From positions 1-55,471 of the forward strand of contig JAOAIP010000050.1 of NCBI GenBank assembly GCA_026414605.1: DNA of 55,471 nucleotides, in the 5' to 3' direction. How positions within the stretch are numbered: position 1 is the stretch's first letter; the number at the start of each line of letters is the position of its first letter. Positions 1 through 9,124 of this stretch are shown here, one piece after another. A program made the position numbers and the translations under genes. Source of the stretch: Bacteroidia bacterium (GTDB lineage: Bacteria; Bacteroidota; Bacteroidia; B-17B0; Aurantibacillaceae). Below the pieces are notes generated by a model. It saw nothing but the letters and a program-made list of their open reading frames with translations, did no database searches and was not told the origin of the DNA.

Positions 1-287
1 CTCACTGCGTTCATTCGCAATGACGGGTGCTTCACTTCGTTCGCAATGACGATAAGGCGAGGATTGTTCGCCATCTGTTTTTTATATCAAGGTGCTCACG
101 AATGTGCTTAAATTACCATTTAAGCACATTTACCGAAGCGATAGCGAAGCCCGTAGCAGCCCGACCCGAACACAACACAGCCGATTGAAATTTTTAAACG
201 ACATTTTTTGTCGTTTTGAAACAATAGTATATGATTATTTACAATGTTTGAAAATGCTGTGGTGTGTGAGGGGCACGCCCAAATAAA
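1..287 (-). repeat. Interspersed GC-rich repeat, copy A (left end cut by window)
   Basis: Read on the minus strand, 287 down to about 132 matches the copies at 10021 and 51114: a GGGCGTGCCCCTCACAC start, an AT-rich middle with an AACGAC/GTCGTT hairpin, a GCTGTG..TGTGTTCGGG arm and the GGGCTTCGCTATCGCTTCGG tail. Positions 1-60 add two copies of TTCGCAATGACG, a block also present inside the 51114 copy. No believable gene lies in 1-375; the short open frames here are by-products of the repeat. Identification is by eye. Confidence 0.8.
101..130. repeat. Perfect 13-bp inverted repeat with 4-nt loop
   Basis: AATGTGCTTAAAT, loop TACC, then the exact complement ATTTAAGCACATT. It sits between the repeat core (132-287) and the TTCGCAATGACG block (1-60) and is absent from the other two long repeat copies, so it may be a small insertion. 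There is no T-run, so a terminator is unlikely. Confidence 0.7.
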
Positions 288-351
288 AATTAAAAAGAGA
301 TTCAAATTTACGATTCAAGAATAAGGATTATTTTATTTGAGGATTATCAAT

Positions 352-359
352 TAAATTTG
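352..359 (+). promoter_or_regulatory. Candidate -7 element for yebC
   Basis: TAAATTTG matches the Bacteroidota -7 consensus TAnnTTTG and lies 16 nt before the yebC start. No TTG is found at the ideal -33 spacing (nearest gap 12), so only the -7 box is claimed. Confidence 0.4.
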
Positions 360-375
360 CGAAAAAATTAAAAAT

Positions 376-1089
376 ATGGGTAGAATATTTGAAAAGCGTA
401 AAGAAAAAATGTTTAAGCGTTATGCTAAAATGGCAAAGGCATTTACTAAGATTGGACGAGAAATTGCAATTGCTGTAAAATTAGGGGGACCTCATCCTGA
501 ATCTAACCCAAGGTTAAGAATGGTATTGCAAAACGCCAAAGCCGTCAATATGCCCAAAGCCAACATTGAAGCGGCTATTAAAAGAGCCACAGAAAAAAAT
601 GCTGCAAACTACGATGAGGTAATATATGAGGCATACGCACCACACGGCGTTCCATTATTGATAGAAACTACCACAGACAATCCTACTCGTACGGTCGCAA
701 ATATTCGTATGCATTTGAATAGAGGAAATGGTACACTGGGCACATCCGGATCTGTAAGTTTTATGTTTGAACGAAAAGGTATCTTTAAAATTGATGCAAC
801 GGGCTTAAATAAAGATGATTTAGAATTACAACTGATAGATTGGGGCGCAGAAGATATAGAATGGGATGATGAATCAAATGATGTGATAGTAACAACTGCT
901 TTTGTTGATTTTGGTAAAATGCAACAAGCATTGGAAGAAAATAAAATCCCTGTAAAAGAAACTAATAAAGTTTTTGTACCTACTACAACCGTTGAACTTC
1001 CTGAAGAACAACAAAAAGATGTGTTGAGTTTAATAGAACGTTTAGAAGAAGATGATGATGTAGTGGCAGTGTATCATAATATGGCGTAA
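376..1089 (+). CDS. yebC: YebC/PmpR family protein (probable transcriptional or translational regulator)
   Basis: 237 residues, the usual YebC/TACO1 length. Recognisable family stretches are FTKIGREIAIAVKLGG near residue 23, RMVLQNAKAVNMPKANIEAA near 49, YEAYAPHGVPLLIETTTDN near 83 and a GSVSFMF segment near 124, followed by the acidic C-terminal domain. The N-terminus (MGRIFEKRKEKMFKR) is the Bacteroidota form rather than the proteobacterial MAGHSKWAN form. Family members act in the cytoplasm; some bind DNA, and the mitochondrial homologue TACO1 is a translational activator, so the precise role here is open. It is a single gene with a -7 box 16 nt upstream, next to a repeat element. Family assignment is secure. 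Confidence 0.95.
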   Translation: MGRIFEKRKEKMFKRYAKMAKAFTKIGREIAIAVKLGGPHPESNPRLRMVLQNAKAVNMPKANIEAAIKRATEKNAANYDEVIYEAYAPHGVPLLIETTTDNPTRTVANIRMHLNRGNGTLGTSGSVSFMFERKGIFKIDATGLNKDDLELQLIDWGAEDIEWDDESNDVIVTTAFVDFGKMQQALEENKIPVKETNKVFVPTTTVELPEEQQKDVLSLIERLEEDDDVVAVYHNMA

Positions 1090-1217
1090 TAATTTTAGGT
1101 ATAAGAGGAATTATTACAATTATAGTAAAATTTACTACTTTTATTTTTTGTAATCTATTGACCCAATAATACCCTTAATCAACAATCAAAGTTTTTTGTT
1201 TTTAATACAATCATTAT

Positions 1218-2402
1218 ATGCATTTTTCTCATAGAGAAATTTTTCTTAAACACATTGCACAAACTTCTCCTTCACCACTTAATATAGAAGTTGAAAAGGC
1301 AGAAGGCGTTTATATTTATGACAAAAAAGGACGTGTATATCTTGATTTTATTAGTGGAATAGCCGTTAGCAGTGTAGGTCATCAACATCCTGAAATAAAG
1401 AAAGCCATCATTGAACAATTGAACAAGTACGCTCACATAATGGTGTATGGCGAAACCATTCAAGAACCACAAACTGCGTATGCTCAATTGATTACACAAC
1501 ATCTACCCTCTACATTGAATTGTATTTACTTTGTCAATTCGGGTGCCGAAGCCATAGAAGGTTCAATGAAATTAGCCAAAGGATTTACTCAAAGACCTGA
1601 AATCATATCTTTTGAAAATGCCTACCACGGCAGCACACAAGGGGCATTAAGCATAATGGGAAATGAGTTTTTCAAAACCAAATACAGACCTTTATTACCT
1701 GCAACAAAAATAATCAAGTGGAATGACTACAATGCTCTGAATACTATCACCAAAGATACCGCTGCAGTATTTGTAGAACCAATAAGGGCAGAAGCAGGCG
1801 TATTAATTCCCTCCAAAGAATATATGCAAGCCCTTCGGCAAAAGTGTACAGAAACAGGAACATTATTGGTAATGGATGAAATTCAAACGGGCTTTGGAAG
1901 AACAGGAAAACTCTTTGCTTTTGAACATTTTGATATTGTCCCCGACATATTAGTATTAGGGAAAGCAATGGGCGGGGGACTGCCTATTGGGGCTTTTATT
2001 GCTTCCTCCGAAATGATGCAAGTATTTACCAATCAGCCATTAGGGCATCTTACAACCTTTGGCGGAAATGCTATTTGTGTAGCATCGGCTTTGGCTACAT
2101 TAAAAGTCATCTTAAACGAGAATTTAAGTAATAAAGCCAAGTTTATTGAAGATTACCTCCAAAGACATTTAAAACATCCTGCTATTAAAGAATTGCGTAT
2201 TATTGGTGCAATGGGGGCAGTACAATTAAATAGTTCAGAACAAGTAATGAAAGCCATTGATTGGTGTTTAAAAAATGGATTGCTTATAGATTGGTTTTTA
2301 TTTGCACCCGATTGTATTCGTCTTGCTCCTCCTTTGATTATCAAAGAAAATGAACTCAAAGAAGGTATTGTGATACTCATTGAAAGTTTAAATTATGTTT
2401 AG
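1218..2402 (+). CDS. Class III PLP-dependent aminotransferase (acetylornithine/ornithine-like)
   Basis: 394 residues. Class III hallmarks are visible: the NSGAEAIE phosphate-binding segment (107-114), the AYHG histidine (137), DEIQTGFGRTG (220-230) and the PLP lysine in LGKAMGGGLP (K249). PLP forms a Schiff base with this lysine and shuttles an amino group, probably between an omega-amino group and 2-oxoglutarate. The acetylornithine/ornithine/GABA branches cannot be separated by eye. No arginine or polyamine genes lie nearby, so context does not name the substrate. The outer-membrane protein gene follows after about 24 nt on the same strand and may be co-transcribed. Confidence 0.9.
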   Translation: MHFSHREIFLKHIAQTSPSPLNIEVEKAEGVYIYDKKGRVYLDFISGIAVSSVGHQHPEIKKAIIEQLNKYAHIMVYGETIQEPQTAYAQLITQHLPSTLNCIYFVNSGAEAIEGSMKLAKGFTQRPEIISFENAYHGSTQGALSIMGNEFFKTKYRPLLPATKIIKWNDYNALNTITKDTAAVFVEPIRAEAGVLIPSKEYMQALRQKCTETGTLLVMDEIQTGFGRTGKLFAFEHFDIVPDILVLGKAMGGGLPIGAFIASSEMMQVFTNQPLGHLTTFGGNAICVASALATLKVILNENLSNKAKFIEDYLQRHLKHPAIKELRIIGAMGAVQLNSSEQVMKAIDWCLKNGLLIDWFLFAPDCIRLAPPLIIKENELKEGIVILIESLNYV

Positions 2403-2426
2403 TATTTGAAGGATTAAAAGTTGAGA

Positions 2427-4229
2427 ATGAGAAAAATATATTTCATAGTATTTTATTGTTTAGTTTTGATTACACCTAATATCTTATCTCAAACAGCGTA
2501 TATTGTTGACAATCGTTTTTTTGTAAAACCTTCTCCCTATTATTTTCTACAAGACAGCATTTTTCAAAATTATCAATACATTGATACAAATGTTTTGCAT
2601 TTTCAAAATTCATTACCATTTTACTTTAATGGACAAATAGGCACAGCCCAACCTGATTATTTACTTCAACATCAAAGTGCACAAATTGGCAGCAGAGTGT
2701 TATCTATTTATTATCCTGATGTTTTACGAAAAGAAGATATAAACATTTATCGCACCAAAGGTTTTTATGCACAATTAGACGGCATTGCAGGAAGCAAGGA
2801 TGAACAGCATTTTAAAGCATACTTTACATCTCCTATCAAACAAACACATCAAATCAATTTTTATTTCAGAAGAAGCACGAATACGGGCTTTTATCAATTT
2901 CAAAAATCAAATATCACTAATTTAGTAATGGATTATCATTGGTACAACACAAAAAAATTATCAATGGATGGGCGAGTCATTTTTAATAGCATCAAACATC
3001 AAGAAAATGGCGGCATTGTAAATGATACCCTCACAAGTACTGCTTTATTCATTGACAAATCGCTTGTACCCGTATCTCTTTCTTCAGCCAAAAAATCTAT
3101 ACAATCCAATGAAGCAGAATACAATGTTCATTATTTAATCCAAAAAGATAGCATTAAGGCATTGGCTATTTCATTGCAACCATTTATTCAACAAGAGAAA
3201 TATCAATACGTTGATAACAAACCTCTTTCAGGATATTATGATTTTGTGTTTATTGATACATTGCAAACGAATGATAGTTTGCATTCTTTAAAATTAGAGT
3301 TACCTATTTCTACAACTTTTCAGTATAAAAAAAATTATTTTCAACTTTCATACAAATACCAATGGAACAAAATATACTTATACACAGACACTATGATGCA
3401 AAATCATTTTATTGATGGACAATCTCATCATTTCACTAAATGGAAAGGTGTTGAAATAAAACATCATTATGCTTTTAATTATATCTTTTCAGGAACACAA
3501 AAAGAGAACTATAAACTAATAGCCAATGCTCAAATAAAATATCATCAATGGTTATTAGACATTGGAATTAAAGGCATTCAACAATCACCAACTTTTCAAC
3601 AAAATTTTTGGTATAGCAATCATTTTATTTGGTTGAATCATTTTAAGGATGTGCAAAGTGTTCAGTTTTCAAGCGCATTCAATTATTCATCTCATTTACA
3701 ACTATCTTACAACTTTTTTCAACACAAAAATTACATTTATTTTTTAGAACAATATCCTCAACAATATAATAAAGATTTTTTTGTTCATCAGTTCAAAGTT
3801 CAAGTTCATACTTTATTTTGGAAACACCTTGGTATATCAGCCAATTATTACTATCAATACAAAACTGCTGATATTATTGCATTACCTGAACATTTTGTAA
3901 AAGGCGATATTTATTATCAAGGACGATGGTTTCATCAAAATTTACTTGTCTTAACAGGATTTCAGTATATTTCAAGCATCACCGCATTTGATACTTATCA
4001 ATACACACCCGCTACAGGCATTTATAGCGTTTCTTATACACCGATGCAAGCACTCCCCTACCCTCATCTTTCCTTTTATTTTTCAGGACGAATAAAACCT
4101 GTTAATTTTTTTATTAGAATAGATAATATCTTGAATGGCATTATTGAAAAGCCCTATTATTATTTACCTCATTATATGATGCCTGATAGGGCATTTAAAA
4201 TGGGCATCAGTTGGATGTTTTTTGATTGA
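2427..4229 (+). CDS. Putative outer-membrane beta-barrel (porin-like) protein
   Basis: About 600 residues, starting MRKIYFIVFYCLVLI, a Sec signal peptide ending near SQ. The ATG at 2427 is chosen over an in-frame TTG six bases upstream. The rest alternates short aromatic, polar-ended segments typical of transmembrane beta strands and ends in an aromatic residue pattern (SWMFFD) close to the outer-membrane C-terminal signature. It resembles the Bacteroidota putative porin group (Porin_10-like), but that is a family impression without a diagnostic motif. Cargo is unknown. It lies directly downstream of the aminotransferase and is convergent with the BadF-type kinase. Confidence 0.7.
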   Translation: MRKIYFIVFYCLVLITPNILSQTAYIVDNRFFVKPSPYYFLQDSIFQNYQYIDTNVLHFQNSLPFYFNGQIGTAQPDYLLQHQSAQIGSRVLSIYYPDVLRKEDINIYRTKGFYAQLDGIAGSKDEQHFKAYFTSPIKQTHQINFYFRRSTNTGFYQFQKSNITNLVMDYHWYNTKKLSMDGRVIFNSIKHQENGGIVNDTLTSTALFIDKSLVPVSLSSAKKSIQSNEAEYNVHYLIQKDSIKALAISLQPFIQQEKYQYVDNKPLSGYYDFVFIDTLQTNDSLHSLKLELPISTTFQYKKNYFQLSYKYQWNKIYLYTDTMMQNHFIDGQSHHFTKWKGVEIKHHYAFNYIFSGTQKENYKLIANAQIKYHQWLLDIGIKGIQQSPTFQQNFWYSNHFIWLNHFKDVQSVQFSSAFNYSSHLQLSYNFFQHKNYIYFLEQYPQQYNKDFFVHQFKVQVHTLFWKHLGISANYYYQYKTADIIALPEHFVKGDIYYQGRWFHQNLLVLTGFQYISSITAFDTYQYTPATGIYSVSYTPMQALPYPHLSFYFSGRIKPVNFFIRIDNILNGIIEKPYYYLPHYMMPDRAFKMGISWMFFD

Positions 4230-4306
4230 GTGTTTTTGTTTGATTGTATGATTCAAATTTATTGTGTAAATCAATTCAGTTGGCTTTAGCCATTTGCAAC
4301 TAATTC

Positions 4307-5155
4307 CTAATATTTTTGATGATATTCAATCAAACCATCCAAAGGATTTTTTACAATACTTTTTACTTGTAATTGATAATTTTCAGCGATTTTCTTTATG
4401 TCATCTTCTAAAACTTTTGCCACACTTCCTACAAAGTGCATCTCCCATTTTTCATCAATGATTGGCAATACTTGGATTTCAAAATATCTTTTTAAAGACG
4501 AAAAAATTAGTTCTTGAACAAATGGATGATTCTTATGTTTGATAACAAATGGAAATATAGATGCTAAAAAACGAGAAGGCATTGCTTGCTTGTAAACACC
4601 ATTTAAAATTTTTTCTGCATCGTATCCTGCACTTTCAAATGTTTTTTTTAAGTCGGTAGGCAATGTATTATCACAATATGCTTGAACAAAAGATTTTCCA
4701 ATGTTTGCACCACTTCCATAATCTCCAAACAAATAACCATAAGATGGGGCTGTGCGTAAAACACTTAATCCACCATACACACAAGCATTACTACCTGTGC
4801 CTAAAATACCCACAATACCTTTATTTCTTTGGCAAGTAGCACGAGCCGCCCCAAGTATGTCGTGCCAAATATGCACTTCTTCAATGTTCAATATATTCTT
4901 AAAACTATGTTTGAGTTTTAAGTTATTTTCTTTGTTACTACATCCTGCTCCATAAAAATAAACGGCTTGTAGCGTAGAAAGATATTTTTTTAAATATGGC
5001 AAGACCTCCTCATATAACAGATGATCAATTTGTTTTTCATTTAAAAAGTAAGGATTAATACCTTTGGATTCAAATTTTAAAATAACATCTTCTTTGGTAA
5101 TTAAAGCCCAAGATGTCTTGGTAGATCCGCTATCTGCAACTAAAAAATAAGTCAT
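4307..5155 (-). CDS. BadF/BadG/BcrA/BcrD-type ATPase, N-acetylglucosamine-kinase-like
   Basis: 282 residues with the ASKHA sugar-kinase fold signals: phosphate-1 loop ADSGSTKTSW near residue 7, phosphate-2 loop GILGTGSNA near 115, GDYGSGANIGK near 145 and an adenosine-region FVGSVAK near 241. Proteins of this type in Bacteroidota are usually annotated as BadF-type ATPase or N-acetylglucosamine kinase; phosphorylation of an amino sugar, possibly from cell-wall recycling, is inferred only. It is transcribed leftward, with its start 11 nt past the stop of the secreted CHU_C gene, so it may be the last gene of that minus-strand operon. Confidence 0.85.
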   Translation of the reverse strand: MTYFLVADSGSTKTSWALITKEDVILKFESKGINPYFLNEKQIDHLLYEEVLPYLKKYLSTLQAVYFYGAGCSNKENNLKLKHSFKNILNIEEVHIWHDILGAARATCQRNKGIVGILGTGSNACVYGGLSVLRTAPSYGYLFGDYGSGANIGKSFVQAYCDNTLPTDLKKTFESAGYDAEKILNGVYKQAMPSRFLASIFPFVIKHKNHPFVQELIFSSLKRYFEIQVLPIIDEKWEMHFVGSVAKVLEDDIKKIAENYQLQVKSIVKNPLDGLIEYHQKY

Positions 5156-5166
5156 AATGATAAGTT

Positions 5167-6180
5167 TTAACGAATGAGTGCAATTTTCCCTGTGCGAGAA
5201 TTTTTTTTATCAGTATTTTTTTCAATTGTTTCAATTTTGTAAACATACACATCTTCAGGCAAAGGATTGCCTTTGTAACGTCCATCCCACTTGGCATTTG
5301 GATTATTAGTAGAAAACACTACATTGTTCCATTTATCATAAATGGTGAGATTGTAATAAGAATATTCGCAAGATAATACAGGATAAAAGTAATCATTCTT
5401 GCCATCTTCATTGGGCGTAAAACTATTTGGTACAAGAATTTCGCAATTGCAAGGTTTAAACTTTACAACAATTGTGTCTATTTTTGTTCCGCAATATCTA
5501 TCGGAAATTTTTACCCAATAATTATCCTCTCTGTCTACTATAGTTGATTTTTGAGTACTTCCATTGCTCCATAATACACTTGAAATTCCGTTGTGTTTGA
5601 CACTTATTTTTTTATTTTCATCACTTGCACAAAAGGTATATTCTTTGTGTTCAGGTATAGTGGGCTGAATACTTTTTACTTCAAACTGACGAATAACACT
5701 GCAACCTCTATTGTCTATTTTTACTGAATATCTTCCTGCAGTAGGAATGTATAATTGGTAAATGGGCGTTTTTCCTTCGGGTAAATAGAATTTGTAGGTA
5801 GGATGATTGAATTTAAGCAAAATTGGTTTTCCAATACACATCATAGTATCTTGAATGCTGATAGTGGGTTTTTCAGATTTTACAATAAAAAAAGTATCAT
5901 TAATCTCAAATTGTTTTGTCTTTAATTTCAATATGTATTGTCCTTCTTGATTGGTCTTTAATACAGATGAATGAAAGATGATAGAATTGGGTGTTAACCA
6001 CTGAATACTTACAGATTTTGAAAGTATTTCAGAAGGGATAGATAATCTAATAGTATCTTCTTTGCAAGCATAAATAGTATCAGGAAAAAAGCGAATTTTT
6101 TGAGCATTTAATAATAAATGATTGAATAAAAAGAATATCAGCAATAGTAAATAAAGTAAGTTTTTATGAGATACATTCAT
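5167..6180 (-). CDS. Secreted Ig-like protein with gliding-motility-associated (CHU_C) C-terminus
   Basis: About 337 residues from the ATG at 6178-6180. An upstream in-frame ATG adds 12 residues before the signal peptide and would overlap the kinase gene, so the shorter form (MNVSHKNLLYLLLLIFFLF) is preferred. The signal peptide ends at about LNAQ. Several short Ig/PKD-like stretches with paired cysteines follow, then the T9SS type B sorting domain: LVPNSFTPNEDGKNDYF, the YDKWNNVVF segment, WDGRYKG and a final KTGKIALIR-like strand. The protein should cross the outer membrane through the type IX system. It lies 25 nt downstream of a sensor kinase, suggesting the two-component pair and this exported protein are one operon. 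Confidence 0.88.
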   Translation of the reverse strand: MNVSHKNLLYLLLLIFFLFNHLLLNAQKIRFFPDTIYACKEDTIRLSIPSEILSKSVSIQWLTPNSIIFHSSVLKTNQEGQYILKLKTKQFEINDTFFIVKSEKPTISIQDTMMCIGKPILLKFNHPTYKFYLPEGKTPIYQLYIPTAGRYSVKIDNRGCSVIRQFEVKSIQPTIPEHKEYTFCASDENKKISVKHNGISSVLWSNGSTQKSTIVDREDNYWVKISDRYCGTKIDTIVVKFKPCNCEILVPNSFTPNEDGKNDYFYPVLSCEYSYYNLTIYDKWNNVVFSTNNPNAKWDGRYKGNPLPEDVYVYKIETIEKNTDKKNSRTGKIALIR

Positions 6181-6205
6181 AATTATCAAATTTAATTTGT
6201 CAAGA

Positions 6206-9100
6206 TTAAAGTTCAATTAAAATCCTGACAATAGTGCCTGATTGGTCTTTAGATATATTAGATTTATCAATGATTTCTACAGATTGATGTTTTTGATAAA
6301 GTTGCGTATTAATTTGCAGTATTTCTGCAATTGTTTGTGTAGCAAGGGATTTATGATGTTTGGGTTTTCGTTCTTCTCCTTTAATAATTCCAATTCCATC
6401 GTCTTCTATAATAATTTCAACAAACTTACTATCTTTTAATTTAAAACTTAAAGTCAAATGTCCTAAATCATTTTTGGGTAGAATGCCGTGCAAAATAGCA
6501 TTTTCAAGATAGGGTTGAATAATCATATTGGGAATTTCAATATTATCAATATCTAACTGTTCATCCAAAATTATTTCAAATTTAAATTTATCTTGAAAAC
6601 GTTCTTTTTCAAGTTCTAAATAAAATTGCAATCGTTTGATTTCATCTTTTAATAAAATAGTAGGTTGAGATGCTTTTTCAATAATCATTCGGATGAGGCG
6701 AGAAAATTTAGAAAGATAATCACTGGCTTTATCAATATCATTTTTGAGAATATAGTTTTGTATACCTGTCAAAGAATTAAAAATAAAATGCGGACTTAAA
6801 ATAGCATTCATTGCTTGATGTTTGAGTAAATTCATTTGTTGAATAACTTTTAATTTTTCAGTGGATTTTTTTTGTTCAATTTTTCTAATGATATAAACAA
6901 CTAAAAATAAAATAAGCAGAACAAGGGCTATCAAAAACTCCCAAAACCAAGTTCTTTCATACAATTTTAATTCCTTTTTAAAATGAACAACAACAGGTGG
7001 TGTAAAATGTATGTTATCAATGGTAGAACGAATTTTTAATTCATAGTTTCCTCCTGCCAATGATGAAAAATGCAATGGCGAATTTTCAAAATTTATCCAA
7101 TCTGAATTATTCAAAGAATATTGAAATGTAACTTTTGTAAGCGGATTAAAATTAGGCGAAATCAAATGAAAATAAATATCTTGAACATCATTATCAAATA
7201 TCAAAGATTTAAAAGTATGTCCATAAAAAGTATCTGTATTAGTGGATACAAAGGAAACAACTGGTGTATTGATATTCAATGGATGATTTAATAAATAATG
7301 AATAGAAGCATAAGAAAATCCTTTATCAGTAGCCACTAACAATTTATTATTTAATATCAATACATCATTTATCACATTTGAAATCATTCCATCTCTTCTT
7401 CCAAAGTAATTTAAAAGTTGAAAATTCTTATCTAACAAAAGCATTCCTTCTTCTGATGAAACAAAATAATAATCCTGAAAGTGCTCAATATCTGTAAGCG
7501 TTACAACATTAAATTTTTCTGCATCAAAAACTATTTTTTTAGTATAAAAATCATATATTTTATTTTCTGATAAAACATAAAGCGAATAATTGTTGTAAAT
7601 AACTTTTTGAATTTCTGAATTCTCAAAGAGTAAATTATTGTGATATTTATCTTTCATTAATAGCAATCCCTTATTAGTAGATACAAAGAGAGTATCATTC
7701 TTCAAAAACAAATGTCTTACGTTTAATTTAAAATCAGAGGGCTTGTAAATAGTATCAAGTATTTTATTTTTTTGAATATTATAAAGCAAGATATTATTTG
7801 TAATATCTGTTACATACACTAACTCATTGTTTTTTATTGCAAAATATTTAAATGGTAATATTACAACATTAGAAGTGGATAAATTATACTTAACAGGTTT
7901 GAATTCTACGATATTTGAAGCAAAGATGTTACCCTTAAAGTTTTGAATATAAAAAATTTCAGTATTAAAAAAATTATCAGGATTAACTATTGCCTTAATT
8001 TTATTGAGTTGCGAAGTATCTGTATAAAAAAGTCCATTATTTGTAGCAAAAAATAAAAACTTTTGATGATATTCTATTTGTTTAATATCCAGCGTTTTTT
8101 GATTTTCAACAATTCTGTATGATTGCCAATAAGTAGAATTAATTTGATAAACACCATCATTAAATGTAGCAATCCATATATTATTAAAATTATCCAAATA
8201 AATATCATTAATAAGCGTAGGTGGAATGTTCAAAATATCTAAAACATCATATACTTCATTATTATCCCATAAATAGATATTATCATCAGGTTGCGTAGAA
8301 AACCATATTCTATTAAATTTATCTACCACTAATTTGCTGATATTCCTTTCCATTTGAAATAAAAAAAGATTTGTCTTACTGGTTGTAGGCAGCGTAATAG
8401 GAATTGTCTTTTGTAGTTTAAATACACTATCATCTACTATCAAAATTTTTCCTGATGAACCAAGATATAATAAACGTCTATGAATATCATAAAAAATAGA
8501 ATACACAGGATGTTTAGAAATTATCTGTACTTGCCGAAGGTTGTTTTTATCAATTACATACAAGCCCTTTTTTCTACCTATTAAAATTTTATTTTTCAAT
8601 GCTTGAATACAAAATGCTTGATTAGTATTATCTCTTAATAAAACTGAATCATTATAATAGATATTATTTTTATAGTCAAAAAACTCTACTGCAATTTGGT
8701 CAGTATAATTAAAACAAAAATTATCTTGAACAATTATTTTATCACTTGGACGCTTAAAAGGATTTTGATTAAAAAATGCTTTTATTTTATTCTGTTGAAC
8801 ATAAAAAAGCCCATTATCTCTGTGTACTAAAAATGTACAAGTATCATTAAAAAAGATATTACGGATATTTTTGAGAGAAGAATAAGACGATTTTTTTTGA
8901 AAAACTTGACCCGCATATTCATACACACCTCCTTGTGTAACAAAATACAAAACATTAAAAGGATTTTGTTTGATAGATAAAACATTCAAATGAACAAGCC
9001 CATTCTCTGATTCATAATGATAAACAGGATAATATGACTTTTGAGCAAAAAATAAACAAAAATAAAAAAAGGTAAAAAAAATAATAATCACTAATCTCAT
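6206..9100 (-). CDS. Propeller-domain sensor histidine kinase, LytS-type (Y_Y_Y plus His_kinase)
   Basis: 964 residues. Signal peptide (MRLVIIIFFTFFYF); about 580 residues of repeated beta-propeller blades with motifs such as NIWIATFNDGVYQI and RIWFSTQPD; a Y_Y_Y-like Ig domain near 615-715; one membrane helix near 721-738; then a LytS-type kinase with SPHFIFNSL (phospho-acceptor H771), the N-box QPYLENAILHG near 861-871 and an EDDGIGI ATP-lid loop near 899-905. The receptor half is periplasmic and the kinase cytosolic. It has no fused receiver domain and pairs with the LytTR regulator encoded 24 nt upstream. The ligand is unknown; glycan or envelope signals are common for propeller kinases. 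Confidence 0.93.
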   Translation of the reverse strand: MRLVIIIFFTFFYFCLFFAQKSYYPVYHYESENGLVHLNVLSIKQNPFNVLYFVTQGGVYEYAGQVFQKKSSYSSLKNIRNIFFNDTCTFLVHRDNGLFYVQQNKIKAFFNQNPFKRPSDKIIVQDNFCFNYTDQIAVEFFDYKNNIYYNDSVLLRDNTNQAFCIQALKNKILIGRKKGLYVIDKNNLRQVQIISKHPVYSIFYDIHRRLLYLGSSGKILIVDDSVFKLQKTIPITLPTTSKTNLFLFQMERNISKLVVDKFNRIWFSTQPDDNIYLWDNNEVYDVLDILNIPPTLINDIYLDNFNNIWIATFNDGVYQINSTYWQSYRIVENQKTLDIKQIEYHQKFLFFATNNGLFYTDTSQLNKIKAIVNPDNFFNTEIFYIQNFKGNIFASNIVEFKPVKYNLSTSNVVILPFKYFAIKNNELVYVTDITNNILLYNIQKNKILDTIYKPSDFKLNVRHLFLKNDTLFVSTNKGLLLMKDKYHNNLLFENSEIQKVIYNNYSLYVLSENKIYDFYTKKIVFDAEKFNVVTLTDIEHFQDYYFVSSEEGMLLLDKNFQLLNYFGRRDGMISNVINDVLILNNKLLVATDKGFSYASIHYLLNHPLNINTPVVSFVSTNTDTFYGHTFKSLIFDNDVQDIYFHLISPNFNPLTKVTFQYSLNNSDWINFENSPLHFSSLAGGNYELKIRSTIDNIHFTPPVVVHFKKELKLYERTWFWEFLIALVLLILFLVVYIIRKIEQKKSTEKLKVIQQMNLLKHQAMNAILSPHFIFNSLTGIQNYILKNDIDKASDYLSKFSRLIRMIIEKASQPTILLKDEIKRLQFYLELEKERFQDKFKFEIILDEQLDIDNIEIPNMIIQPYLENAILHGILPKNDLGHLTLSFKLKDSKFVEIIIEDDGIGIIKGEERKPKHHKSLATQTIAEILQINTQLYQKHQSVEIIDKSNISKDQSGTIVRILIEL

Positions 9101-9124
9101 AACTATTAACCAAACAACATTAAA

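Noticed and set aside
92-305. Short open frames on both strands at the window start
   Set aside because: They lie wholly in repeat copy A, have no start context, and encode low-complexity products unlike any protein family.
4280-4293. Hairpin TGGCT-TT-AGCCA as a terminator between convergent genes
   Set aside because: The stem is only 5 bp and has no proper T-run on either strand.
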